Position numbers and translations under genes: made by a program
The notes under the pieces: model-generated
The model's database searches: none
Told to the model about the DNA's origin: nothing
The model's input: only the letters and a program-made list of their open reading frames with translations
NCBI GenBank assembly: GCA_019801415.1
Contig: JAHVJD010000002.1
Coordinates: forward strand, 1-64,000
DNA: 64,000 bases
Direction: 5' to 3'
DNA from: Nocardioides marinus
Lineage (GTDB): Bacteria; Pseudomonadota; Alphaproteobacteria; Rhodobacterales; Rhodobacteraceae
Shown: positions 48,754 through 57,646 of the stretch, piece after piece
Layout of the letters: every line of letters starts with the position of its first letter
Numbering within the stretch: position 1 is the stretch's first letter

Positions 48754-49320
48754 TTAATAGACGCCAACCTTACTCTGCGGATGGGCGGCTGTCTTCAGCA
48801 ATTTGAAAACATACTCTCCAACCGAGCGGAAGCAGATGATGCCAAAGCTTCCATCCTCTTCCATCCAGAAGGCCCCTGCAACCTGGGCCAGCCGCGAGCG
48901 GCGGAACTGACCCGGACCAAAGGCCGCCGGGTCCAAGTCGACCGGGCTGACCTTGGCCAGCACCTCGCGCGCGCCCTCGCCGGACAGACGCAGGTAGGTC
49001 CGTGCGTCCGAAACGTTGACGGCGAGCGCATGTTCTCCGGCCAGCGCCGCCTGCAACGCGGCGAGTTTCGCGCCCGCCTCCTCGTAGGGAACGAGGAGCA
49101 GCAGTTCGTCCGGCGACATCCACGCCACGGCGCCATCTGCCGCAACGGAGATCCGCCCGATCCCCGGCATCCCAGCGCCAGTCGCGGCCTGCACGGCCGA
49201 CTTCAGCACCGCAGAGTCCAGATCGCCGCGCAGCGTGATCATCCCACGCAAACCCGCGTCAGCGACTTCCGCCAGACCTGCGTAACGGGCACCGTTCAGT
49301 TCGGAAACAGCCTTAGACAT
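48754..49320 (-). CDS. soxG: Sarcosine oxidase subunit gamma
   Basis: A 188-residue gamma subunit of heterotetrameric sarcosine oxidase, which oxidises sarcosine to glycine, hydrogen peroxide and methylene-tetrahydrofolate. Family blocks are WMSPDELLLLVPYEEAGAKL, DARTYLRLSGEGAREVLAKV and FGPGQFRRSRLAQVAGAFWM. It overlaps the 3' end of soxA by 8 bp, so the two are translationally coupled. The ATG at 49320 matches the family start (MSKAVSELN). Confidence 0.93.
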   Translation of the reverse strand: MSKAVSELNGARYAGLAEVADAGLRGMITLRGDLDSAVLKSAVQAATGAGMPGIGRISVAADGAVAWMSPDELLLLVPYEEAGAKLAALQAALAGEHALAVNVSDARTYLRLSGEGAREVLAKVSPVDLDPAAFGPGQFRRSRLAQVAGAFWMEEDGSFGIICFRSVGEYVFKLLKTAAHPQSKVGVY

Positions 49321-52300
49321 TCTGCTTTTCCCCTTCCTTGTCGTAGAAGACCGGATCAACGATCTTGGCCTTGTAGGTCTTGCCATCGGTGCCAGGGAAC
49401 TCAATCACCTCGCCCATGCGCTTGGGTCCATGCTTGACCAGCCCCATGGCGATACCGCGGCCCAGCGTTGCCGAGTGATAGGTCGAGGTCACGCGTCCGA
49501 TCATGTTGCGCTGGCCGTTGGCGTTGACGCCTTCACCCACCGCATAGGCACCATCGGGCAGCACAGAACCATCCACGGTCTCCAGGCCCACCAGTTGCCA
49601 GCGATCCGGGTCCACCATGTGCGACCGCTGTTGCGCCCGTTTGCCCAGGTAGTCTTCCTTCTTCTTGGAGAGCGCCCAGTTCAGGCCCAGATCCTGCGGG
49701 ATCACGGTGCCGTCGGTTTCGTCCCCGATCATGATGAAGCCCTTCTCGGCCCGCAGGATGTGCAGGGTCTCGGTGCCATAGGGCATGACGCCGAATTCCT
49801 TGCCCGCTTCCATCAGCGCGTCCCAGAATGCCTGACCTTCCGAAGCCGCAACCGCGATCTCGTAAGACAGCTCCCCCGAGAAGGAGATCCGGTAGGCCCG
49901 CGCATCAAAGCCGCCGATCTGACCATCGCGCCATTCCATGAACGGCAGCGCCTCGCGGCTGACATCCATGCCGCCACCCGCCTGCGCGTTCAGCTTTTCC
50001 AGCACCTTGCGGGCGTTGGGGCCGACCACGGCGATCTGGGCGTATTGCTCGGTCACGTTGGCGACATAGACCTTCCAGTCCCACCATTCGGTCTGCAGCC
50101 ATTCTTCCATCCAGCCATGGATGTGCTCGGCGCCGCCGGTGGTGGTGTGGCACAGCCAGGTGTCCTCGTCGATGCGAGCCACCACGCCGTCGTCCATCAG
50201 GAACCCGTTTTCCGAGCACATCAGGCCATAGCGGCATTTGCCGATCTTCAACGTCGACATCATGTTCGTGTACATCATGTCGAGGAACTTGCCTGCGTCC
50301 GGACCTTTGACGATCAGCTTGCCCAGCGTCGAGGCGTCCAGCAGGCCGAGGTTCTCGCGGGTATTCTTCACCTCGCGATTGACCGCGGCATGTCGGTCTT
50401 CACCGTCGCGCAGGTAGGCAAAGGGACGTCGCCACTGGCCTACCGGTTCCCAATCGGCGCCGTTGCGATCGTGCCAATCGTACATCGGCGTCTTGCGGAT
50501 CGGCTGGAAGATCTCGCCGCGCGCTTCGCCGGCGATCGCGCCGAGCGAGATCGGATGGTACGGCGGGCGGAACGTGGTGGTCCCGACTTGCGGGATCTCC
50601 GCATTCAGACTGTCGGCCAGGATCGCGAGACCATTGATGTTGGACAGCTTGCCCTGGTCCGTCGCCATGCCCAGCGTGGTGTAACGCTTGGTGTGCTCGA
50701 CGCTCTCGTAGCCTTCGCGGGCTGCCAGTTGCACGTCCGACACCTTCACGTCGTTCTGGTAGTCGAGCCAGGACTTCATGCGCAGTTTGACGTCGGCCTT
50801 CGCAGGCATCAGCCAGACGGCTTCCATCTGGGCTTCGGCCACCGACTCGCCCTTGGCCGCAGCCACGGTCGTTGCGGGGAACCCTGCAGCCTCGGCCGCT
50901 TTTGCCCCCGCCACAGCGGCGTCCTCCAGCAACGCAGCCAGGCCGAACTCGCCGTTGGCGGCCCCGGCAGGCACCACGAAGCCCTGCCCCTTGTCACCCA
51001 GCGGCGGGCGCTCGGGATCGGGGCGGAAGCTGGCGGTGACTTCGTCCCAGATCAGCTTGCCGCCGCAGTGGGACCAGAGGTGAACCACCGGCGACCAGCC
51101 GCCGGACATCGCAACCGCGTCGGCCTGCACGATTTCGCGCGCACCACCTTCACCGTTCTGCGCGCAGATCGCGACCTCGGTGACGGATTTGCCATCCTTG
51201 ACCTTGGCGATGGCCCGGCCCAGTTCAACCCGGATGCCTTTTTCGCGCACCGCTTCCATCAGCGCGCCGCCGCCGGTCTCGCGGGTATCGACCACGCGCA
51301 CCACTTCGACGCCTGCGTCATGCAGCACCAGCGCGGTGCGATAGGCGTCATCGTTGTTGGTGGCCACGACCACGCGCTCTCCGGGTTTGACACCCCAGTT
51401 CACCACGTAGTCCCGCATCGCTCCGGCCAGCATCACGCCCGGCACGTCATTGCCAGCGAAGGACAAGGGCCGTTCGATCGCCCCAGTCGCCGTAACGATC
51501 TGGCTGGCGCGGATCCGCCACAGACGGTGGCGCGGACCACCTTGGCCGGGCGCATGATCGGTCAGACGCTCATAGCCCAGGGCATAACCGTGGTCATAGA
51601 CGCCGGACCCCATGCAGCGGTCGCGCAGGGTGACGTTGTCCATGGCGCGCAGCTCGGCCAGGGTCTTCTCGATCCAGGCCTCGGGGGCCTCACCGTCGAT
51701 GGTGCCGCCATCGACCGGCGCGCGGCCACCCCAGTAGCTGTTCTGCTCCAGCACGAGCACCTTGGCGCCCGAAGCCGCCGCCGCCTTGGCCGCCTGCAGG
51801 CCGGCAACGCCGCCGCCGATGACCAGCACATCTGCGAAGAAGTAGAAATGCTCGTAGGTGTCAGCGTCTTTCAACTCCGCATCCGGCGCGGCACCAAGGC
51901 CCGCGGATTTGCGGATGATCGGCTCATAGACGTGTTTCCACAGCGGACGCGGGTGGATGAACATCTTGTAGTAGAAGCCTGCGGTGAGGAACCGCGACAG
52001 CTTGTTGTTGATCGACAGAACGTCGAACTCGAGGCTGGGCCAGTGGTTCTGCGACTGCGCCTGCAGGCCCGAGAACAGCTCGGTCGTGGTGGCGCGCTGG
52101 TTCGGCTCATAGCGGTCGCCGGTGCCCAGCTGCATCAGGGCATTGGGCTCTTCGGCACCGGATGCCACCACGCCGCGCGGGCGGTGATACTTGAACGAAC
52201 GGCCCATCATGACCTGGCCGTTGGCCAGCAGGGCAGACGCGAGCGTATCGCCGGCGTAACCCTTCATGGTCTTGCCGTTGAAGGTAAAGTCGATCTGTTT

Positions 52301-52345
52301 GGAGCGGTCGATCAGCCGGCCATGCTTGGCAAGACGCGTGCTCAT
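49313..52345 (-). CDS. soxA: Sarcosine oxidase subunit alpha
   Basis: The 1010-residue largest subunit. Residues 15-90 form a 2Fe-2S-like N-terminal fold (FTFNGKTMKGYAGDTLASAL). Residues about 165-550 carry a NAD/FAD-type Rossmann domain with VLVIGGGVAGLQAAKA and a large oxidoreductase body. The C-terminal 370 residues are a GcvT-like folate-binding domain (starting near MYDWHDRNGADWEPVGQW) that passes the methyl group to tetrahydrofolate. It lies in the soxB-D-A-G order with 37 bp to soxD. Confidence 0.96.
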   Translation of the reverse strand: MSTRLAKHGRLIDRSKQIDFTFNGKTMKGYAGDTLASALLANGQVMMGRSFKYHRPRGVVASGAEEPNALMQLGTGDRYEPNQRATTTELFSGLQAQSQNHWPSLEFDVLSINNKLSRFLTAGFYYKMFIHPRPLWKHVYEPIIRKSAGLGAAPDAELKDADTYEHFYFFADVLVIGGGVAGLQAAKAAAASGAKVLVLEQNSYWGGRAPVDGGTIDGEAPEAWIEKTLAELRAMDNVTLRDRCMGSGVYDHGYALGYERLTDHAPGQGGPRHRLWRIRASQIVTATGAIERPLSFAGNDVPGVMLAGAMRDYVVNWGVKPGERVVVATNNDDAYRTALVLHDAGVEVVRVVDTRETGGGALMEAVREKGIRVELGRAIAKVKDGKSVTEVAICAQNGEGGAREIVQADAVAMSGGWSPVVHLWSHCGGKLIWDEVTASFRPDPERPPLGDKGQGFVVPAGAANGEFGLAALLEDAAVAGAKAAEAAGFPATTVAAAKGESVAEAQMEAVWLMPAKADVKLRMKSWLDYQNDVKVSDVQLAAREGYESVEHTKRYTTLGMATDQGKLSNINGLAILADSLNAEIPQVGTTTFRPPYHPISLGAIAGEARGEIFQPIRKTPMYDWHDRNGADWEPVGQWRRPFAYLRDGEDRHAAVNREVKNTRENLGLLDASTLGKLIVKGPDAGKFLDMMYTNMMSTLKIGKCRYGLMCSENGFLMDDGVVARIDEDTWLCHTTTGGAEHIHGWMEEWLQTEWWDWKVYVANVTEQYAQIAVVGPNARKVLEKLNAQAGGGMDVSREALPFMEWRDGQIGGFDARAYRISFSGELSYEIAVAASEGQAFWDALMEAGKEFGVMPYGTETLHILRAEKGFIMIGDETDGTVIPQDLGLNWALSKKKEDYLGKRAQQRSHMVDPDRWQLVGLETVDGSVLPDGAYAVGEGVNANGQRNMIGRVTSTYHSATLGRGIAMGLVKHGPKRMGEVIEFPGTDGKTYKAKIVDPVFYDKEGEKQNV

Positions 52346-52382
52346 ATTTGCTGATCCTTCAGAGGAATGTCAGATTGTTTTG

Positions 52383-52736
52383 TCAGGCGGCAGAGGATTT
52401 GCGGCCGTCGGAGAATTCGCGCCAGCTCCAGCCGGGGCGCTTGGCGGTGATCTTGTCACAGATCTCCTGCGGCGGCTCGGTGGTCTGGGCGGGATAGGTG
52501 CCGAACACCTCCAGCGTCATCGTGCAGCGGGCCGCGTGGAACCACTTGCCGCAGCCGTTGGCGTGGCGCCAACGCTCGAAATGCACCCCCTTGGGGTTTT
52601 CGCGCATGAACAGGTAATCATGGAACTCATCATCCGAGGAGCCGGGGCCATAGCGCTTCAGATGCGCCTCGCCGCCTGCGGCCAGTTCGGTTTCTTCGGC
52701 TTTGACACCGCAATAAGGGCATTCAAGGATCAGCAT
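52383..52736 (-). CDS. soxD: Sarcosine oxidase subunit delta
   Basis: A 117-residue zinc-binding subunit. Candidate ligands Cys6 and Cys9 (LECPYCG), His67 and Cys71 (GKWFHAARC) agree with the known delta subunit spacing. The remainder, FHDYLFMRENPKGVHFERW, is a family hallmark. It is placed between the 69-residue membrane gene and soxA. The 249-bp gap upstream (52737-52985) has no convincing gene. Confidence 0.93.
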   Translation of the reverse strand: MLILECPYCGVKAEETELAAGGEAHLKRYGPGSSDDEFHDYLFMRENPKGVHFERWRHANGCGKWFHAARCTMTLEVFGTYPAQTTEPPQEICDKITAKRPGWSWREFSDGRKSSAA

Positions 52737-52985
52737 TGTGCGTGCTCCATGGTGAGGGAAACAACAGCGCCCAGGCCAGGGCCACGAGGCGTGGAGCGGG
52801 CCTGGCGCGCAAGCGTGGCCCGGTCCACAGACGCGGCACCGGTTGAACGGTTCATCGGATGTCGGGACGAGCCCGCGGCCTGCCGCAGGACGGCAGACCC
52901 TTCGGTATCACGCACCAGACGGGCCAGCATGGTGCGACCGGGAAGAACCGGCACGCCGCCACTGCGGGCAGCGTGCCCGCGATGG

Positions 52986-53195
52986 TTACTGGCTTGCGCC
53001 TTCGACTTCACCTTCGATGGCGCTGCCGTCAGGCAGTTCGATGCGCAGATCCGGTTCATCCACCGGGTTTTCGCCGCCAAGGACGAACCAGCCGATGACG
53101 GCCAGCGCGACAACGACGCCGCCGAGGATGAAGGCCAGCGCGCCCATACCGCCGCCGGAACCAGAACCGGAGTTGTTGTGGATTTCGTCAGACAT
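52986..53195 (-). CDS. Small single-span membrane protein in the sox operon
   Basis: A 69-residue protein, MSDEIHNNSGSGSGGGMGAL followed by one membrane helix (AFILGGVVVALAVIGWFVLG) and an acidic periplasmic-side tail (DEPDLRIELPDGSAIEGEVE). ATG at 53195 is preceded by an AGGAGG ribosome site. It sits between soxB and soxD, where it is not part of the canonical soxBDAG set, and is not recognised as any named family. Its place suggests a link to sarcosine or one-carbon metabolism, or it may be incidental. Confidence 0.6.
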   Translation of the reverse strand: MSDEIHNNSGSGSGGGMGALAFILGGVVVALAVIGWFVLGGENPVDEPDLRIELPDGSAIEGEVEGASQ

Positions 53196-53310
53196 GAGAG
53201 CCTCCTGTGCAGTTTGCAATTCGGGTCAACAACGCCCGAACCTGCATGGAGGTTCCCCGTCTCTGCCTGTCGCGGCTGCGGCAGGCAGGACTTTGCCAAA
53301 CGGGTCTGCA

Positions 53311-54555
53311 TCAGTGCGCCACCCCGGCCGCAACGCTCTCGTCGATGAACTTGCCTTCACGGAAGCGCATCATCGAGAACTCCTCGGTCAGCGGCGAATG
53401 GCCGGTGGCCATCAGCTCGGCCATCGCCCAGCCGGACCCCGGGATCGCCTTGAAGCCGCCGGTGCCCCAACCGCAGTTGACAAAGCAGTTTTCGACCGGC
53501 GTTTTCGAGATGATCGGCGAGCGGTCGCCGGTCACGTCGACGATACCACCCCACTGGCGCAGCATCTTGAGACGGCTGACCATGGGGAAGGTCTCGACCA
53601 GCGCGCGCACGGTTTCCTCAATGTGGTGGAACGAGCCGCGCTGGGTGTAGTTGTTGAACCCGTCGGTGCCGCCACCGATCACCATCTCACCCTTGTCGGA
53701 CTGCGACATGTAGCCATGCACGGTGTTGGCCATCACGACCACGTCCATGCAGGGCTTGATCGGCTCGGAGACCATCGCCTGCAGCGCCACGGATTCCATC
53801 GGCAGACGGAAGCCTGCCTGCTCTGCCAGAACCGAGGCATTGCCGGCCACGACCATGCCCAGCTTGTCGCAGTCGATCGGGCCCTTGGTGGTGTCCACAC
53901 CGACGGTGCGACCGTTCTCGACACGCACGCCGGTGACTTCGCATTTCTGGATGATGTCCATGCCCATGTCGGAACAGGCCCGCGCATAGCCCCAGGCCAC
54001 CGCATCGTGGCGCGCGGTGCCACCGCGCTCCTGCCACAAGCCACCCAGAACGGGGTAACGCGGCCCGTGCAGGTTGATGATCGGAACCAGTTCCTTTACC
54101 CGCTCCGGCGTGATCCATTCGGTCTGCACACCCTGCTGCTGGTTCGCATGCGCGGTACGCTTGTAGCCGCGGATCTCATGCTCGGTCTGCGCCAGCATGA
54201 TGACGCCGCGGGGGGAGAACATCACGTTGTAGTTCAGATCCTGCGACATGGTCTCGTACAGGCTGCGCGCCTTCTCGTAGATCGCAGCCGAGGGATCCTG
54301 CAGGTAGTTCGAGCGGATGATGGTGGTGTTGCGGCCGGTGTTGCCGCCCCCCAGCCAGCCCTTCTCGATGATGGCGACATTGGTGATGCCGAAATTCTTG
54401 CCCAGGTAATAGGCAGTCGCGAGGCCATGGCCGCCCGCGCCGACAATGACCACATCATAATGGCGTTTGGGCTCCGGCGAGCGCCAGGCGCGCTCCCACC
54501 CGGTGTGATAGCGCAGGGCTTCCCGCGCGACGGCAAAAACTGAATAGCGTTTCAT
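53311..54555 (-). CDS. soxB: Sarcosine oxidase subunit beta
   Basis: The 414-residue FAD/FMN flavoprotein subunit. The dinucleotide-binding motif VVIVGAGGHGLATAYYLG is at residues 36-53, the segment KGWLGGGNTGRNTTIIRSNY is a DAO-family hallmark, and His183 in TARHDAVAWGYAR fits the site of covalent FMN attachment known in this subunit. Residues FVNCGWGTGGFKAIPGSGW mark the C-terminal flavin contact. It is first in soxB-D-A-G with the extra small gene inside; the promoter should be in 54556-54743. Confidence 0.95.
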   Translation of the reverse strand: MKRYSVFAVAREALRYHTGWERAWRSPEPKRHYDVVIVGAGGHGLATAYYLGKNFGITNVAIIEKGWLGGGNTGRNTTIIRSNYLQDPSAAIYEKARSLYETMSQDLNYNVMFSPRGVIMLAQTEHEIRGYKRTAHANQQQGVQTEWITPERVKELVPIINLHGPRYPVLGGLWQERGGTARHDAVAWGYARACSDMGMDIIQKCEVTGVRVENGRTVGVDTTKGPIDCDKLGMVVAGNASVLAEQAGFRLPMESVALQAMVSEPIKPCMDVVVMANTVHGYMSQSDKGEMVIGGGTDGFNNYTQRGSFHHIEETVRALVETFPMVSRLKMLRQWGGIVDVTGDRSPIISKTPVENCFVNCGWGTGGFKAIPGSGWAMAELMATGHSPLTEEFSMMRFREGKFIDESVAAGVAH

Positions 54556-54645
54556 GGGCGAATCCGATGGTTCGTGTCTGCTAGCCGGTATGCCTGAAAT
54601 GCATGGCTGACCGACGCCGTTTATCGTCCTCTTTCTGCGCTATTG

Positions 54646-54659
54646 CGACATTCATGTCG
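54646..54659. promoter_or_regulatory. Palindrome CGACAT-TC-ATGTCG between soxB and ccmI
   Basis: A perfect 6-bp inverted repeat with a 2-bp centre lies in the 188-bp divergent interval, 91 bp before soxB and 85 bp before ccmI. It is placed like an operator for one or both genes. The regulator is unknown. Confidence 0.35.
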
Positions 54660-54743
54660 GGGAGCGGCAGAGACGCCGCGGCAGTTTGGCCCTTTTGTTC
54701 CACCGTCCCCGGTTATAGATGAGGAACAAACCACGGAGACGGC

Positions 54744-55982
54744 ATGGTATTCTGGACAGTCACCGCACTCATCGCATCCGCGGCAGCCTTTTTGCTGGCG
54801 ATGATTCTCATCCGCGCCCGCGAACAGAGCGAACCCGCCGCAGCCTACGACCTGCGTGTCTATCGCCAGCAGTTGCGTGAAGTTGAAAAGGATCTCGCCC
54901 GCGGCGTCATCCAGCAAAACGACGCCGAACGCATCCGCACCGAAATTTCCCGCCGCATTCTCGCGGCCGACACCCAACTGCAACAGGCCCGCAACGGCGC
55001 GAGCCAGCCATCGGGTCTGTCGCGCACGATGGCCGCCGTGACGGCGCTGGTGATCGTGGGCGGCACGCTGGGTCTGTACTGGCATCTGGGCGCGCCCGGC
55101 TATGGTGATCTTGGCTTGCGGGACCGCATCCGACTGGCTGCAGAACGCGCCGAGAGCCGCCCCTCCCAGGCCGCCGCCGAGGCCGAGATGCCCGCGATGG
55201 GCAAACCGCAGGTCGACGAGAGCTATCTGCAACTGGTCGAACAATTGCGCCAGACCGCGGGCAGCCGTCCCGACGATGCCCAAGGGCAGGCGCTGCTCGC
55301 CCAGCACGAAGCGAACCTTGGCAATTTTTCCGCCGCATATGCTGCCAAAAGCCGTCAAATCGACCTTCTGGGACCACAGGCCACGGCCCGCGACTACACC
55401 GAACTGGCGGAGCTCCGGATCATGGCCGCCGGTGGGTATGTCTCCCCCGAGGCGGAACGCGACCTGCAACAGGCGCTGTCGCTCGATCCCACCCACGGAC
55501 CTGCCCGCTACTACTGGGGCTTGATGCTGGGGCAGTTGGGGCGGCCTGACCTTGCCTATCGCGAGTGGGCCGCAACCCTGCGTGACGGCCCCGCTGGCGC
55601 GCCCTGGGTCGAAGGCATTCAGGCGCAGATTGAAGACATGGCCTATCGCGCCGGTGTCCAGTACCAGCCGATCACACCGGGCGGATCCAACGCTGCCTCC
55701 CTGCCCGGCCCAAGCGCCGAGGACATGGACGCCGCAGGAGAGCTCAGCTCCGAGGAGCGTCAGGAGATGATCCGCGGCATGGTCAGCCGCCTGTCCGACC
55801 GGCTGGCGACCGAGGGCGGCAGCGCCGAGGAATGGGCGCGGCTGATCGGTGCCTTGTCGGTTCTGGGCGACAGCGCCCGCGCCCGCGCAATCTATGATGA
55901 GGCGAAAATGGTCTTTGCGAGCGACAGTGAAGCCCTGACGCTGCTGCAAACAACCGCCCGACAGGCAGGAGTGGCTGAATGA
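54744..55982 (+). CDS. ccmI: c-type cytochrome biogenesis protein CcmI
   Basis: A 412-residue apocytochrome c chaperone of System I. Two membrane spans (residues 4-21 and about 93-113) flank a cytosolic region YDLRVYRQQLREVEKDLARG, the leucine-zipper-like ccmI loop. After the second span a periplasmic TPR domain binds apocytochrome C-termini (PDDAQGQALLAQHEANLGNF, then ALSLDPTHGPARYYWGLMLG). It is detached from ccmABCDG. The stop overlaps the ruvX start by 4 bp. Confidence 0.9.
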   Translation: MVFWTVTALIASAAAFLLAMILIRAREQSEPAAAYDLRVYRQQLREVEKDLARGVIQQNDAERIRTEISRRILAADTQLQQARNGASQPSGLSRTMAAVTALVIVGGTLGLYWHLGAPGYGDLGLRDRIRLAAERAESRPSQAAAEAEMPAMGKPQVDESYLQLVEQLRQTAGSRPDDAQGQALLAQHEANLGNFSAAYAAKSRQIDLLGPQATARDYTELAELRIMAAGGYVSPEAERDLQQALSLDPTHGPARYYWGLMLGQLGRPDLAYREWAATLRDGPAGAPWVEGIQAQIEDMAYRAGVQYQPITPGGSNAASLPGPSAEDMDAAGELSSEERQEMIRGMVSRLSDRLATEGGSAEEWARLIGALSVLGDSARARAIYDEAKMVFASDSEALTLLQTTARQAGVAE

Positions 55983-56452
55983 TCCACGACGTATTCGAAG
56001 ACTTCGCCGCCGCCCTGCCGCCGATGAGCGCGCTGATGGGGCTGGACCTTGGCACCAAGACCATCGGGGTTGCCGTCTCTGACCGCATCGGCGCGGTGGC
56101 GACGCCGCTGGAAACCGTGAAGCGCAAGAAATTCACACTGGACGCCGCCCGCCTGCAGGAGATCATCCAGCAACGCGACATCGGCGGCATCCTCTTGGGC
56201 CTGCCGCGCAACATGGACGGCACCGAAGGCCCGCGCTGCCAGTCCACCCGCGCCTTTGCCCGCAACCTGGCGCAGCTCAGCGATCTGCCGATCGGCTTCT
56301 GGGACGAACGGCTCAGCACCGTGGCTGCGGAACGGGCGCTGCTGGAGGCGGATACCACCCGCAAACGCCGCGCCGAAGTGATCGACCATGTTGCAGCCTC
56401 TTATATCCTCCAGGGCGCGCTGGACCGGCTGCGGCATTTGAAGAACGGGTGA
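55979..56452 (+). CDS. ruvX: Putative pre-16S rRNA nuclease / Holliday junction resolvase-like (RuvX/YqgF)
   Basis: A 157-residue RNase H-fold protein. The start of the core is LMGLDLGTKTIGVAVSDRIG, the GLPRNMDGTEGPRCQSTRAF block follows, and FWDERLSTVAAERALLEA carries the conserved D-E-R catalytic site. E. coli YqgF completes 16S rRNA 5' maturation. It is translationally coupled to ccmI and followed by the DUF1289 gene after 3 bp. Confidence 0.92.
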   Translation: MIHDVFEDFAAALPPMSALMGLDLGTKTIGVAVSDRIGAVATPLETVKRKKFTLDAARLQEIIQQRDIGGILLGLPRNMDGTEGPRCQSTRAFARNLAQLSDLPIGFWDERLSTVAAERALLEADTTRKRRAEVIDHVAASYILQGALDRLRHLKNG

Positions 56453-56455
56453 GCG

Positions 56456-56689
56456 ATGACGGATGAGGTTTGGAAACGGGACGAGATCCAGTCCCCCTGC
56501 ATCAAGATCTGCGTCGTCCATCCCGAGGCGCGCATCTGCACCGGCTGCTACCGCTCCATCGACGAGATCCGCGACTGGTCGAAAATGACCAACGGCCAGC
56601 GCGCAGAGATCATGACCGAGCTGCCAGACCGCGCCAGCAGATTGGTCAAGCGCCGCGGCGGTCGCAGCGCGAGGTTGAAGCGCAGGTAG
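56456..56689 (+). CDS. DUF1289 family protein
   Basis: A 77-residue protein with the family pattern SPCIKICVVHPEARICTGCY, four Cys that likely bind a metal ion, and a basic tail. It is third gene of ccmI-ruvX-DUF1289. The function is unknown; the Cys arrangement suggests a small zinc-binding or iron-sulfur protein. Confidence 0.85.
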   Translation: MTDEVWKRDEIQSPCIKICVVHPEARICTGCYRSIDEIRDWSKMTNGQRAEIMTELPDRASRLVKRRGGRSARLKRR

Positions 56690-56817
56690 CGCCGCAGGCG
56701 ACGCAGTAACGACTTGTCAACCATGCGGAATGGATGCTGACCCAATGTTTCGCGCGCGAAACATTCCGGCAGAGGTGCTGACCTATCCGCCCCTCTCCAC
56801 CGGCCTGTCGGGTCAGA

Positions 56818-57615
56818 TCACCCCTCTGCCAGCCACGCCGATGTCCAATCCGCCAGCTCCGGGCGGAAATAGGCGATCATGCGGCCCTCTTCCGGCGCGC
56901 TTGCCCCCTCGCCCCAGGGCGCGACCCCGTGCAGGCACAGCCGGTGCATCAGGTAGGATTCACCCGGCTTGGCATGCACCGTGATCCGCGGGCAGGTTTC
57001 GAACACCTCGGCCCGTGCGGCCGTATAGGCGTCGGTCACGTCGACATCCGCCCACGCCGCAGGCGACGTCCCCTCGAACGCGGCGGCAAAGGCGCGGCGC
57101 ATGATCTTGTGGCTTCCCTCCCAGATCACCAGCGGGGCCGCGTCCGGGCTGCTTTCGTTCAGCGGGATCCCCAGCACCCAGGCATGCGGCTCCTCGAACT
57201 TCCGGCGGCGGTGCTCGCCGTACATCTTCACCCCGTCCACATGCGCCGCATCGCGCTTGACGCGGTAGCGGAACGCCGCCTCGCCCTCGCCGGGACGCGG
57301 GCGCGGATAGCCGGGAAAGACCGAGGATACCTGCGCGCGGTGCAGGCTCGGCAAGGGGCCGTGATGGTCGGCAATGAACCGCAACGCCTCCCCGGCCAGC
57401 GGAGGGCCGTCCGGCAGCCGACCCGTGGTATCATTGGGCAGCGCATCCACGCCGATGAACCAGGTCCGTTCGCACTGAAACCAATCGGCACAGGCCGGAT
57501 CGTCGAGCGCCGCAACGCCGTACGGCAGCGCGTGCTCGGCCCAGGCCGCAAGCTGCGGATCGTACCCAAAGCGCAGCCAGCCCTTATCCAGATAGTGAAG
57601 ATCCGCGTCCTGCAT
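56818..57615 (-). CDS. Phytanoyl-CoA dioxygenase-like Fe(II)/2-oxoglutarate protein
   Basis: A 265-residue protein with a probable jelly-roll dioxygenase fold. Metal ligands could be His125 and Asp127 (RDAAHVDGVKMYG) and the distal His in MHRLCLHGVAPWGEG, with a 2OG-binding Arg in EGRMIAYFRPEL. The substrate is unknown. ATG at 57615 (MQDADLHYLDKGWLRF) is the likely start. It is followed by the TauE/SafE gene 31 bp upstream on the same strand. Confidence 0.7.
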   Translation of the reverse strand: MQDADLHYLDKGWLRFGYDPQLAAWAEHALPYGVAALDDPACADWFQCERTWFIGVDALPNDTTGRLPDGPPLAGEALRFIADHHGPLPSLHRAQVSSVFPGYPRPRPGEGEAAFRYRVKRDAAHVDGVKMYGEHRRRKFEEPHAWVLGIPLNESSPDAAPLVIWEGSHKIMRRAFAAAFEGTSPAAWADVDVTDAYTAARAEVFETCPRITVHAKPGESYLMHRLCLHGVAPWGEGASAPEEGRMIAYFRPELADWTSAWLAEG

Positions 57616-57646
57616 CACGCCTCCGTCCGATGCCGGTCGATCCCGG

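Noticed and set aside
49430-52354. Long plus-strand open frame opposite soxA
   Set aside because: Antisense shadow of soxA; no recognisable domain and no ribosome site.
52737-52985. Minus-strand frame in the gap between the small membrane gene and soxD
   Set aside because: No ribosome site, low complexity Arg/Ser/Ala composition, and a frame that runs through the small gene in another phase; it is likely non-coding.
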